A program made the position numbers and the translations under genes. From Lunularia cruciata (Eukaryota > Streptophyta > Marchantiopsida > Lunulariales > Lunulariaceae), in NCBI GenBank assembly GCA_948567375.1, contig OX419759.1:51437493-51501492 (forward strand): a DNA stretch of 64,000 bases. The letters are read 5' to 3'. Shown piece after piece: positions 1 to 9,139 of the stretch. The notes below the pieces were generated by a model, which saw nothing but the letters and a program-made list of their open reading frames with translations, searched no databases and was not told the DNA's origin. Each line of letters opens with the position of its first letter. Position 1 is the stretch's first letter.

Positions 1-2253
1 GAGGTCCTCCAGATTCTAAGACAAAATCAGTTGTACGCCAAAATCTCAAAGTGTGAGTTTGGCAAGTCTGAAGTAGACTACTTAGGGCATAGAGTAAGTG
101 CAGAGGGCATTCAAGTATTGACAAATAAAATAGAGGTCATTCAAAAATGGAGTGCCCCAGAAGATCAGACACAACTTAAGAGCTTCTTGGGGTTGATGGG
201 ATTCTATCGTAGATTTGTCAAGGACTTCTCCAAGGTTGCATAGCCTTTAACGGCATTACTTGGCAAGGGGAAGAAGTGGACATGGGGAACCGCACAAGAG
301 TTGGCCTTTCAAGAATTGAAGGCCGCCTTGCTACATGCACCAATCTTGAAGTGGTATGACCCAAAACGTCCAATCAAGTTAGCTACGGATGCATTAGGTG
401 TAGCAATAGGAGCAGTCCTACAACAAGAGTGGCATGACGGATGGCATCCAATTGCATATTTCTCTCGAAAGTTGTTACCGGCAGAGCGCAACTACCACAC
501 CACAGAACGAGAAGAGCTGGCCATCATTCTAGCAACCAAGCATTGGAAGCACTACCTGGGCGAGAAGGCATTTGTAGTAGAGACAGACCACAAACCTCTA
601 GTCTACCTCAAGACGCAGAAGGATCTATCTCATTGCCAAATTTGGTGGGCAGAGTGGCGACAACGCTTCAACATGACAATCACCTACGTGGAAGGTAAGA
701 AGCAACTTGCAGATGCATTCACCCGCATGCCAATGGCCAACAACTTGGCGGTAGAGGTTAAGATTAACCCTGAATTCTGGCAAGGGATTCTAGCTGCTAC
801 AAAAACTGATCCATAGATTGTAGAAGCGCAATCGTCCAAAGGTGTCACCAGCACCCAAGGACTCACCTTTCAGGAGGGCCGATTGTGGATCCCAAATGTC
901 CCAGAATTACGCACCACCATTCTAGCAGAATGTCACGATTCGCCCATTGCAGCTCATGTTGGAGTGGACAAGACCTTGGAGGCAGTCAAGTGCCATTACT
1001 ATTGGCCCAAGATGAGCAACGACGTGATGGACTATGTGCGTAGCTGCCTACTTTTTCAACAGAACAAAGCTTCTAATCAAGCTCCTGTAGGGCTCCTTCA
1101 ACCTCTTCCCACTCCTACCCAATGTTGGGAACAAGTGAGTATGGATCTCGTCTGTGAATTACCCAAGACTACCTCAGGGTTTGACTCCATTGTGGTCTTT
1201 ATGGACCGGCTCAGAAAGATAATTCATGTCCGCCCTACCACCAAGGAGGTGACCGCTCCACAACTAGCTCAACTATACTTAGATGCAGTCTTTGCTCACC
1301 ATGGCTTGTCTAGAGTACTCATCACCGATAGAGGCACCCAATTCACCAGTTTGTTTTGGCAAACACTCTTTGGTTTCTTCAAAACCAAGTTGGCCATGTC
1401 TACAGCTTATCACCTACAAACAGATGGCCAAACAGAGCGGGCTAATCGCACAATTGAAGACATGTTACGCGGCTTCACCTTAGAAGAGCAAGAGAGGTGG
1501 GACACCCTACTACCATTGGTGGAATTTGCTTACACCAATTCAGTGAATGCCTCCACCCAGGTCACTCCATTCTTCCTCATGTATGGTGAGCATCCCTTCA
1601 CACCTTCTAGCTTGATGAAGATCCGTCCAGTGACTACCAAGGTTGATGCAATCAACACATTTGTTTCTAGAATCCAACAAGGTGTGGAGAGCGCCAAGCA
1701 CAGGTTACAGCTTGCACAAAATCGACAAAAGCAGTATGCTGATGCACATCGTAGGCACATGGAGTTCAATGTTGGGGATCAAGTAAGGCTATCGACAACC
1801 AACCTCACATTAGTTGGATCTCGTAAGCTCAGACCTCATTTTATTGGGCCTTTCTCTATTCTTTGTCGCATCGACGTTGTGGCCTATCACCTTGAGCTAC
1901 CACCACACATGAAGATCCATCTAGTGTTCCATGTCTCCCTATTACGCAGATATTCTCCCCAATCAGGCCAAGGTACTTCCACATAGGACATTTGACCTTG
2001 TCCAACAGAGGCCAAGGTACTTCCACATAGGACATTCGACCTTGTCATTGATGGCACAGAGGAATATGAAGTGGAGCGGATTCTCCAAAAGCGCATGCGT
2101 GGTACTCGCTATCCGCGGGTGGAATATCTAGTACAATGGAAAGGTTACCCCCTCTATGAAGCAACCTGGGAACCTGCTGCCAATTTGGCACATGCACCGG
2201 TGTTGGTGCAAGCATTTGAGCAACAATTGCACAACGAGGACGTTGCGTCTTAA
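1..2253 (+). pseudogene. pol: A1 pol: RT tail, RNase H, integrase, chromodomain
   Basis: One reading frame runs through the segment, broken by stops at 241, 814, 1984 and 1993. The RT tail has 'YLGHRVS' and '[10 protein letters not shown]'. RNase H has 'TDALG' (Asp codon at 388), 'TEREELA' and 'TDHKPL'. The integrase zinc finger has its two His but the last Cys of the CxxC pair is Phe (1054-1056). The integrase core keeps Asp at 1144, Asp at 1327 and Glu at 1435, a DD35E spacing. The protein ends in a chromodomain with 'VEYLVQWKGYPLYEATWEP' (about 2119-2175), which marks it as a chromovirus. The first two stops sit where the related frame suggests Gln codons, so CAG to TAG changes are likely. 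It would be nuclear or in virus-like particles if functional, but this copy is not. Confidence 0.93.
1966..2046 (+). repeat. 37-bp direct repeat before the chromodomain
   Basis: 1966-2002 and 2010-2046 are near-identical 37-bp copies with one visible mismatch, spaced 44 bp apart. The equivalent stretch in A2 has one copy. The net insertion relative to A2 is about 42 bp, so the chromodomain stays in the integrase frame. The left copy carries both stops (1984, 1993). Confidence 0.85.
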
Positions 2254-2264
2254 AAGGAGGGAGG
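2252..2264 (+). other. polypurine tract of A1
   Basis: The tract AAAAGGAGGGAGG directly follows the pol stop codon and lies 2 nt before the 3' LTR start. The same tract is seen in A2 at 42108-42120 on the minus strand. It is the expected primer site for plus-strand DNA synthesis. Confidence 0.85.
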
Positions 2265-2269
2265 TCTGT

Positions 2270-2581
2270 AATACCAAGGGTTAGCCATATGATCTAGATG
2301 TGAAATTTGGTTTGGTAACATCTAGAATGATGTTATACATGATGGTCAAAATAGATCAGATAGAAGTATCACCAAAAGAGTACTTCTACTAATAGGGCAG
2401 AAACCAAAATAGACTTGAGAACCTTAGAACCAATAGCTAGACATATGATTTAAAGGTGAGAATTGGTTTGGTAACATCTAGAAGGATGTTACACATGATG
2501 GACTAAACAGATCAGAAAGAGGTATCACCAAAAGGGGACTTCTACTAATAGAGTAGGAACCGAAATATGCTTGAAATCTTT
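2270..2581 (+). repeat. two 156-bp units in the A LTR
   Basis: The unit 'tttggtaaca' recurs at 2311 and 2467 and 'catatgat' at 2286 and 2442, a fixed 156-bp offset. The units are diverged but align across their length. Both units are present in A2 and A3 LTRs, so the duplication predates the spread of these copies. It lies in the upstream (U3-like) half of the LTR. Confidence 0.85.
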
Positions 2582-2913
2582 GAAGGCAATTTCAGAGGCC
2601 TAAACGGATGAATTAGGCCTTGAAAATGTGCAGATTCCCCCCCTCCAAAGGAAAAAAGGCTGGCCTTCCCTCCCCCTGGTTTGTCTTGTCGAGAGCTTTC
2701 CAACGGTACCTTACTCATATGATTCTAAGATTCCTATAGGAAGATTCTCTAAAAGATTCCCTCTGGTCAAAGCTCGTTTGACCAACCAGATAGGACCTAG
2801 ACCAGACAGGTCACCCATCCAAGTAAGTAATCCAAGGGTGGAGCTTGCTGACATGTCACCTATCTATGTCCCTAATCCTATGGTGGAGCTTCCTTGGAGG
2901 AGATCCTCTTTGT

Positions 2914-2922
2914 CTATATAAT
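2914..2922 (+). promoter_or_regulatory. TATA-like box of A1 LTR
   Basis: CTATATAAT occurs about 90 bp before the LTR end. A similar TATA-like stretch is at the same place in A2 and A3. It is the likely core promoter, inferred from position and conservation only. Confidence 0.55.
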
Positions 2923-3159
2923 AAAGAGAAGGTGCTCCCTTGGGGATCGAATGTTTGAGTGTGCAATCTGTGTTTTCTCTCTTCTCTTGTCCTCGGAGTA
3001 TTACACAAGATGGGAAGTTTGTTAATAAAGCAACCATAAAGTAAGCTTTGGAGGAAGATAAGTCTATTTTTGTGGTGTGGATCAAGCTGATTGTGCATGA
3101 AGAATCTGAAGAGGGCCAAAGCCTCATCAAGCAATGGTTGATCAAATAGTTTAGGAGTT

Positions 3160-6067
3160 TTCATATGTGTTCCCAAAGATCTACCAAAGGGATTACCCTT
3201 CAATTGTGATATCCCTTTCAAGATTCAATTATTGCTAGGAACTACTCTAGTGAGTAGACCAATCTATCAACTCTTACCAAATGAGTTGGATGAGCTTCAA
3301 ACAACACAAATGCAATTGTTTGAGAAGGATTTCATTGGACATAATACATCTCCTTAGAAAGCACCAGTATTATTTGTTCTAAAGAAGGATGGAGGACTTT
3401 GCTTTTGTATTGATTATCATGGCCTCAATAAACAAATAGTGAAGAATGCATATCCTTTGCCTCAAATTGATGACTTGCTAGATCAATTGAGTGGAGCAAA
3501 ATACTTCTCTAAGTTGGATCTTTGAAGTGATTATTGGTAGATCCCCATTGATAGAGAGGATGTGCAAAAGACTACCTTTTGCACAAGGTATGGGTATTTT
3601 GAGTGGAGAGTTCTACCTTTTGGGCTCACTAATGATCTAGTAGTCTTCATAGATCAAATGCATCAGGTGTTGTATGGGCTACTTGATTGATGCATGGTGG
3701 TGTTCTTGGATGATATTTTAATCTATAGTAAGACAAAGGCAGAACATGCAAATCACATACAAGAAATCCTTAGATGACTACATCAATGGAAGTTTTATTG
3801 CAAGAAGTCAAAGTGTACCTTTTGGTTGAAGGAAGATACCTTCTTGGGTCACAAGATCTCATTAAAGGGGATCAAGATGTCAAAGTGTGCCTTTTGGCTC
3901 AAGGAAATTACCTTCTTGGGTCACAAGATCTCTTCAAAGGAGACCAAGATGGAAGAGGAGAAAATCAGTGCCATTACTAATTTGCCTACTCTAAAGGATG
4001 TCATAGAAGTATGGGTATTTAATGGATTGGTAAGTTTTTATTGATGGTTCATCCACTATTATGCTCATGTGGCTGTACCATTGACCAACCTCTTGGAGAA
4101 GAACTCAAGCTTTCAGTGGACCACCAAGCACAAAGAAGTATTCTAAAAGCTAAAACATATGGTGTCTTCAAGACCCGTCCCTCAACCATATGACCTGCAA
4201 CTACCTTGTGTTGCTTGATTTTGATGCTTCTAACTTTGCAATTGGGGTCATGTTGCAGTAAGACTTTCCAAATGGGTTATATCTTATTGCTTGTGTCTCA
4301 TTGACTAAACACCATAGAAAGGAATTACTCTACTCAAGATCAAGAACAACTAGCAGTGGTATATACCACCATGGTATGGAGACATTATCTCTTGGAAAAT
4401 CAAGTGATCATGCAAACCAATCACAAACCCTTGTTATAGACATTACATCTGGAACATATGAAGAGTTGATATCATTGATGGGAGGAACAACTACAATTTT
4501 TTGACATCAAACTTGAGTACAAACCCGGTCCATTCCATGTCATCCTTGATGCTATATCACAATGACTTGATTTGAACTCTCTTCCTCTCATCACGACAAC
4601 AATTACAATGATGTCACTCAACTCCCAAGTCCAAATTGAGTTTAGGATAGCTTTATAACAAAGATCTCTTCTTTTGGATGGTACAAGGCCATCTTGCAAC
4701 ATGAAAAAAGGAGTACAATACCTTTTCCTTCAAGGAGGGCCTTCTATTTTGTGAGAACTTAGTCTATGTTCCAACCAAGGGTATCCTTCAACTTGGGTGC
4801 CTTCAAGAGGCCCATGACTTACCAATCATTGGTCACAAGGGTGTGGACAAGACCTTGGGTACCCTACAATGCCAATGGTGGTGGCCCAACATAGATTAAG
4901 ATGTTCAAGAGTTTGTCTGATCTTGTGAGAGTTGCTAATGCAACAAGGCTAGCAACCAAAAACCAAATGGGCTCATTCAGCCACTTCCCATCCCATCTGC
5001 TTGATGGGAACACATGAGCTTAAATCTTATTACATCCTTGCCCAAGACAAAGTAAGGTCATATAAATTGTGGTGTTGTGGATAAACTTAGTAAGCAAATC
5101 CATTTGGCACCAACCTTTGATATTGTGGATGCTCCAACATTAGTACAAATCTACTTTGACCATATCTTCAAGCATCATGGAATGCATAGTGTACTCATCT
5201 CCAACCATGATCCTCATTGGAAAATTTTGGCACACACTCTTTCAAATACTTGGCACCAAGCTTACTTTGTCCATGGCCTATCATCCTCAAACTAATGGAC
5301 AAACCAAACATGCAAATTGCACCTTGGAGGATATGCTTTGTGCCTTTGTCAATATTCACCATACCAACTAGGATGAATGTCTTGTAGCTATTGAGTTTTC
5401 ATACAATAACTCAAAACATGCAAGCATAGGATTCTCTCCTTTTTTCCTTAATTTTGGCCAAGATCCATTTGTTCCATATTCCTTTCTTGCTCTTCCTCCA
5501 TCTCATATCTCTCGTACTTCCACCTTCTTAACCACCATATCCCAATCCCTCCTACAAGCTAAATCTCATCTCCTTGTTGCTCAAAATTGTGGAATACTAT
5601 ATAGACCACCATCATCTTGATCTCACCTTTCAACTCAATGATAAGGTCATGCTCTCCTCTAATAACCTACTCCTCCCACTTGATACCCAATTCCATAAAC
5701 TTACTCCTAATTGGATAGGATCCTTTGTTGTCATCCAAATCATTTCTCTTATTGTATATCAACTTGCCTTACCTTGTCATATGCGGATCTATCATATCTT
5801 TCATATTTCTAAGTTGAAATGCTTTGATCCTAATCCATCTTCTTTTTCCTATTGTGTCCAACCTCCTTTCCTCTTGTCCTTATCAACAATCATGAATAAT
5901 ATAAAGTTGATTGTATCCTTGCATGTCACCACATTCAATGAGGTTACCTACAATGTATAGAGTACAAAGTCCTTTGGAAAGGGTATCCCCTTCATGACAC
6001 TTGGGAGCCTCTTTCTCATCTCCAGAGAGCACAAATGGCTATCTACAAGTTTGAGGTTCAATGGTGA
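3160..6067 (+). pseudogene. pol: B1 pol: RT, RNase H, integrase, chromodomain
   Basis: The coding sequence is scattered over frames with many stops. RT shows '[12 protein letters not shown]', '[20 protein letters not shown]' and an intact 'FLDDILIYSK' catalytic motif near 3710. A 72-bp in-frame duplication lies in the RT tail (3808-3951). RNase H remains are at about 4200-4560. The integrase zinc-finger region is near 4820-4960 and the core runs 5020-5400; the segment matching the catalytic Glu reads 'QTNGQTKHAN', with Lys instead. The chromodomain relic 'IEYKVLWKGYPLHDTWEP' is at 5957-6010 and ends at a TGA at 6065. All three B copies share the Glu to Lys change. Confidence 0.88.
3808..3951 (+). 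repeat. 72-bp in-frame tandem duplication in B1 RT
   Basis: 3808-3879 and 3880-3951 are two copies of a 24-codon unit beginning 'SKC(T/A)FWLKE' and containing 'TFLGHKIS'. B2 and B3 have a single unit here. The copies differ at several bases, so the event is not very recent. Confidence 0.9.
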
Positions 6068-6178
6068 CAAGGATGTCATCAACTAGCAGTGGTGGATATG
6101 TAACCAAATGGCTATCCAAGAGTTTGAGGTTCAATGGTGACAAGGATATCATCAACTAGCAGTGGTGGATATGTAACC
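6033..6178 (+). repeat. 73-bp tandem duplication across the B1 LTR start
   Basis: 6033-6105 and 6106-6178 are two near-identical copies. Each includes the end of the chromodomain region, the purine-rich tract 'gcagtggtgga' and the first bases of the LTR (TGTAACC). The LTR start is therefore present twice, at 6099 and 6172. Confidence 0.9.
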
Positions 6179-6588
6179 ATATGGACTTTATTGATAAGTT
6201 AGTCAAGGCTAACAAAATAGAAAATAGGCCAAATTAGCTTAGAATATTTTAGAAATATCTAAGAAGCTACTTGGTACCTTCCAAGTATCGGGTAACATGC
6301 ATGCCAAGTGGTGACTAGTAGGAGGAAGCTTCTTGGGAAGCTTCCAAATAGATTAACTTGCACACCAAGTAAATGGCTTCTAGAAGGAAGCTTCCTAGTT
6401 AACTTGGCTTGCACTCCAAGAAGGTGGCTTTAAGAAGTTTATTGAGAAACTTCTCAAGTGCCTTGTATGCTCTTTATAAATACCAAAGCCCAAGCTCATG
6501 CTAAGAATTCAGATTTTATTTCATTCAAGTGTCCCAATGTGATCTCTCACTCTAGTTTTCCATTCTCCTCATCTCTCCTCGGTCTTAG
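6172..6588 (+). repeat. 3' LTR of B1
   Basis: It starts TGTAACCATATGG and matches the LTRs of B2 and B3. It contains TATAAATA at 6475-6482 and a cluster of palindromes GAAGCTTC (6325, 6337, 6387) and TTCTAGAA (6378). The 3' end has decayed; the boundary with C1 lies within a few bases of 6588. Confidence 0.8.
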
Positions 6589-7398
6589 TCTATGGCCTTG
6601 ATTGATCACTATATTGCATCTGAATATCACCTTGAAGTAGATGGTTTAGCAAAGAGAGTTGTTTAGATGATGAAGAGAGGATTGCATAAGTAGGTTTGCA
6701 AAGAGACCACTCAAGAGATTAGGATTGTTATTTATTTTGGTTGGCTACGAGCTATCAATTCAACCAAGTATCCTTAGTATCCTCTTCTCTCTATTTCTTA
6801 CTATATGGACAAGATCTAGATTTTTAAGCATCCATTTCTCCTTATGCTATTATATTTTTGGACTTGGATGATCTAAATATATGGGTGAGTGCATGTTCTC
6901 AACAGCAAAATATCTTTTGAAGAGTAATGCCAATGGCCTTTGAGAACTTAGCAATTGCTCAACATAAGGATACCTTACTTTATGCCACTATTTGAGAAGG
7001 AATTTATACATCCTTACTTTGTTGGTCCCATCCCAATGATTATATATGTCTATAGCAAACTGCACCTCAACTCTTGATGTAATTACTTGCCACACTATCT
7101 TGCATGTGCACAAGATTTTGCTTCCTAAAGTCCTACATTGGAAAGACGTGGTGATTTTGTTTGGAAGGATCATGTGTAAAATTTTATGTTATGCCACCTC
7201 CCAAGCATTGATGGTATGATGGACCCAAGCTTGGTTGTTGTATGTGAAGGCTTGCAATGTATGTTATATGGCTCTATTGGTACAATTGCTATTATGTTGG
7301 TATATGATAGTTGTTCAAGAGGATAGCATATAACATGTTTGACCTCTACTCTTATGATGGTTCTTTAAGGGAAATGTCTATGTTTTTTATGTACTTGA
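6589..7398 (+). pseudogene. C1 integrase C-terminus with decayed PHD finger
   Basis: The sequence aligns base by base with the C2 integrase tail but has stops in every frame. The PHD relic is at 7258-7398. Its first Cys (TGT 7258) remains, the second and third Cys positions read Tyr, the fourth Cys and His remain, and a TAG sits where C2 has Trp before the His. These are G-to-A or C-to-T type differences. The relic shows that the PHD finger belongs to the family and is not a peculiarity of C2. Confidence 0.8.
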
Positions 7399-7435
7399 AA
7401 TTATAGCTAGTTCACTCCTTATGTGGTATCAATTG
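6589..7435 (+). mobile_element. family C element C1, segment 1
   Basis: This stretch is collinear with C2 37010-37850. It shares 'gattgatcac', 'gccaatggcctttgagaactta', the 'aaggatcatgtg' block and 'ccacctcccaa(g/a)cattgatgg'. It is the C-terminal half of a family C integrase, placed between the 3' LTR of B1 and the 5' LTR of B2. The rest of the element continues at 12861. Confidence 0.87.
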
Positions 7436-7869
7436 TGTAACAACATGAAGCTTATTGATGAGTTAGTCGAGACTAACAAAGTAGCAAATAAGCCAAATAA
7501 GCTAAGAATATTCTAAAATCATCTAGAAAGCTATTTGGCATCTTTTAAGTGTTGGGTAATGTGTAAGCCAAGGAGAAAGCTTCTTGGGAAACTTCCTATC
7601 TACCTTACCTTACACGCCAAGTAGGTAGCCTCCATAAGGAAGCTTCTTGGTTAACTTATTTTGCACTCCAAGCAAGCAACTTTTAGGAAGCTTCTTGAGA
7701 AGATTTTAAGAAGCTTGTTTAGAAGCTTCTCAAGAGCCTTGTATATTTCTCTATAAATACCAAAGCCTAAGCTCATGTTAGGCATTTAGAGTTTTCCTCA
7801 TTCAAATATCCCAATGTGATCTTCCACTCTAGTATTCCATTCTCCTATTTCTCTCCTTTATCTTTTACA
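7436..7869 (+). repeat. 5' LTR of B2
   Basis: The LTR is 434 bp, from TGTAACAACATG to TCTTTTACA. It shares the TATA box and the repeated AAGCTTC(T)TGG elements with the other B LTRs. It is followed one base later by the primer binding site. Confidence 0.93.
7752..7759 (+). promoter_or_regulatory. TATA box in B2 5' LTR
   Basis: TATAAATA lies about 110 bp before the LTR end and is conserved in B1 (6475-6482) and the B2 3' LTR (12738-12745). It is the probable start region of the element transcript. Confidence 0.6.
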
Positions 7870-7870
7870 T

Positions 7871-7888
7871 TGGTATAAGAGTAGGAAT
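7871..7888 (+). other. tRNA primer binding site of B2
   Basis: TGGTATAAGAGTAGGAAT follows the 5' LTR after one base. It resembles the plant initiator-Met primer site (TGGTATCAGAGC...), with changes. Confidence 0.7.
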
Positions 7889-8379
7889 GTGATGGATAAA
7901 ATTTATGGACCACCAAATTCATTTCTGCCAAACCATTAGGATTTTTGTGTCCATATTCTATCCAAACATCATTTCATATAGTTCACCATCTCACACTTTG
8001 GGTAAAATCTTTTGAATGCAATCACCTTGTCCAATGAACCCTTGGTACTTCTACTTGTAACTTAAGGAGGATGATTAGCATGTTGCATATATGGTAAAAT
8101 ATAATTAGGTTGATAGAGTAGTAATCATGGAAACAATGCATGAGATGGAGGTCTGAGTTTGACAAATGGTGCTGAAGGAAAAACCTCCACGATGGCTAAA
8201 AGTCTTCAAATTACCCCGACCTTAGATACAATGATCATCATTTCCATGTAGCAACAAATCTAGTTCCTTACTTAATTGTTGCAAGAACAAGATCATCAAT
8301 GAAAAGGGCAACTAGAGAGAGCACCATTTCAAGAAGGAGAAGAGAAAATCCAATTTTCAAAGCCCAAGGTATTTGAAGG

Positions 8380-9060
8380 TAAGAATCTCTTGGGTTCAAT
8401 AAAGATTTTTTGGTTTGACTCTAAACATTATTTTGGAGTTACAAATCTTCAAGATGAACAAAAACATATTCTCTTGGCTTCAAGCCACTTGGATGGAGTG
8501 GCAAAGCTATGGTGGCAATGGCTATGAATTAAGCAAGCTAAATGGCAAATTGTTGTACCAATTTTGACATGGAAGGAATTCAAGAGTGTAATAATTGGTC
8601 AATTCCAAACTATAAATGACACACAAGTTGCATGAGATAGATTGGCACAGTTGAAGTAGATTGACTCTATAAGAAGCTACATCACACAATTCTAGAACAA
8701 CATTGTGCAAATTCTAGATATACTAGAAGGTGAAACTCTGGATCAATTTGTGAGGGACTTGAAGTCACAAACCAAATTGGAGGTGACTATACAAAAGCCA
8801 AAACATTTGGATAAAGCCATGTAGTTGGCTGAGTGCTTCAATTCCTTAGTTACAACAACTTGGTCTAAATTGCAACTTTCACAAAATCTACCAATATACT
8901 ACATATGGGTGGATGAGCCAACATCAATGAAGATTGATCTAGTCTAACAAAGAGCAATTGGCACTATAGATAGAGAAGGATTGAGACAAAATGGTGGTTG
9001 TTTTTATTGTTGCCAAATTGGACATCACATTGTTGAATATCCACTCAAGAATATGTTATC
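8380..9060 (+). pseudogene. gag: B2 gag with zinc knuckle
   Basis: Translation across frames recovers a Gypsy-type capsid region: 'GVAKLWWQW', then a 'TWKEF' block and 'EGETLDQFVRDLKSQTKLEV'. Near the end lies a zinc knuckle at 8999-9040, C-x2-C-x4-H-x4 with Tyr in place of the last Cys. Several TAG and TGA stops interrupt it. The part between 7889 and 8380 shows no clear protein and is probably leader plus the gag N-terminus. Confidence 0.75.
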
Positions 9061-9139
9061 TTGACAAATTGTCCCGATTGAGATTGTGGAGCAAAATGAT
9101 CAAAGAGAAAAGGAATCCTAGTAGGAGATTTTGAACCAC

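Larger units (their letters stand above)
1..3005 (+). mobile_element. Ty3/Gypsy chromovirus A1, 3' part
   Basis: This is the 3' portion of an LTR retrotransposon that starts left of the window. It runs RT tail, RNase H, integrase, chromodomain, polypurine tract and 3' LTR in one direction. The LTR ends at 3005 in 'TATTACA', the inverted match of its 'TGTAATA' start, and 3006-3010 (caaga) would be the right target-site duplicate. Beyond that point the sequence is a different element (B1), so A1 jumped into B1. The family is the same as A2 (41361-48327) and solo LTR A3 (43931-44671). Confidence 0.93.
2267..3005 (+). repeat. 3' LTR of A1
   Basis: The LTR is 739 bp, from TGTAATACC to GTATTACA, so it has TG...CA ends within a short inverted repeat. 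It matches A3 (43931-44671) and both LTRs of A2 across its length. Its first part is a 156-bp duplicated unit and a TATA-like box lies about 90 bp before its end. Confidence 0.93.
3006..6588 (+). mobile_element. Ty3/Gypsy chromovirus B1, 3' part (relic)
   Basis: This is the 3' half of a family B element, cut on the left by A1. It carries RT, RNase H, integrase, a chromodomain relic and a 3' LTR. It matches B2 and B3 in order and sequence. On its right, family C integrase sequence begins ('gccttgattgatcac', compare C2 near 37014), so B1 inserted into C1. The right boundary is exact only to a few bases. Confidence 0.88.
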
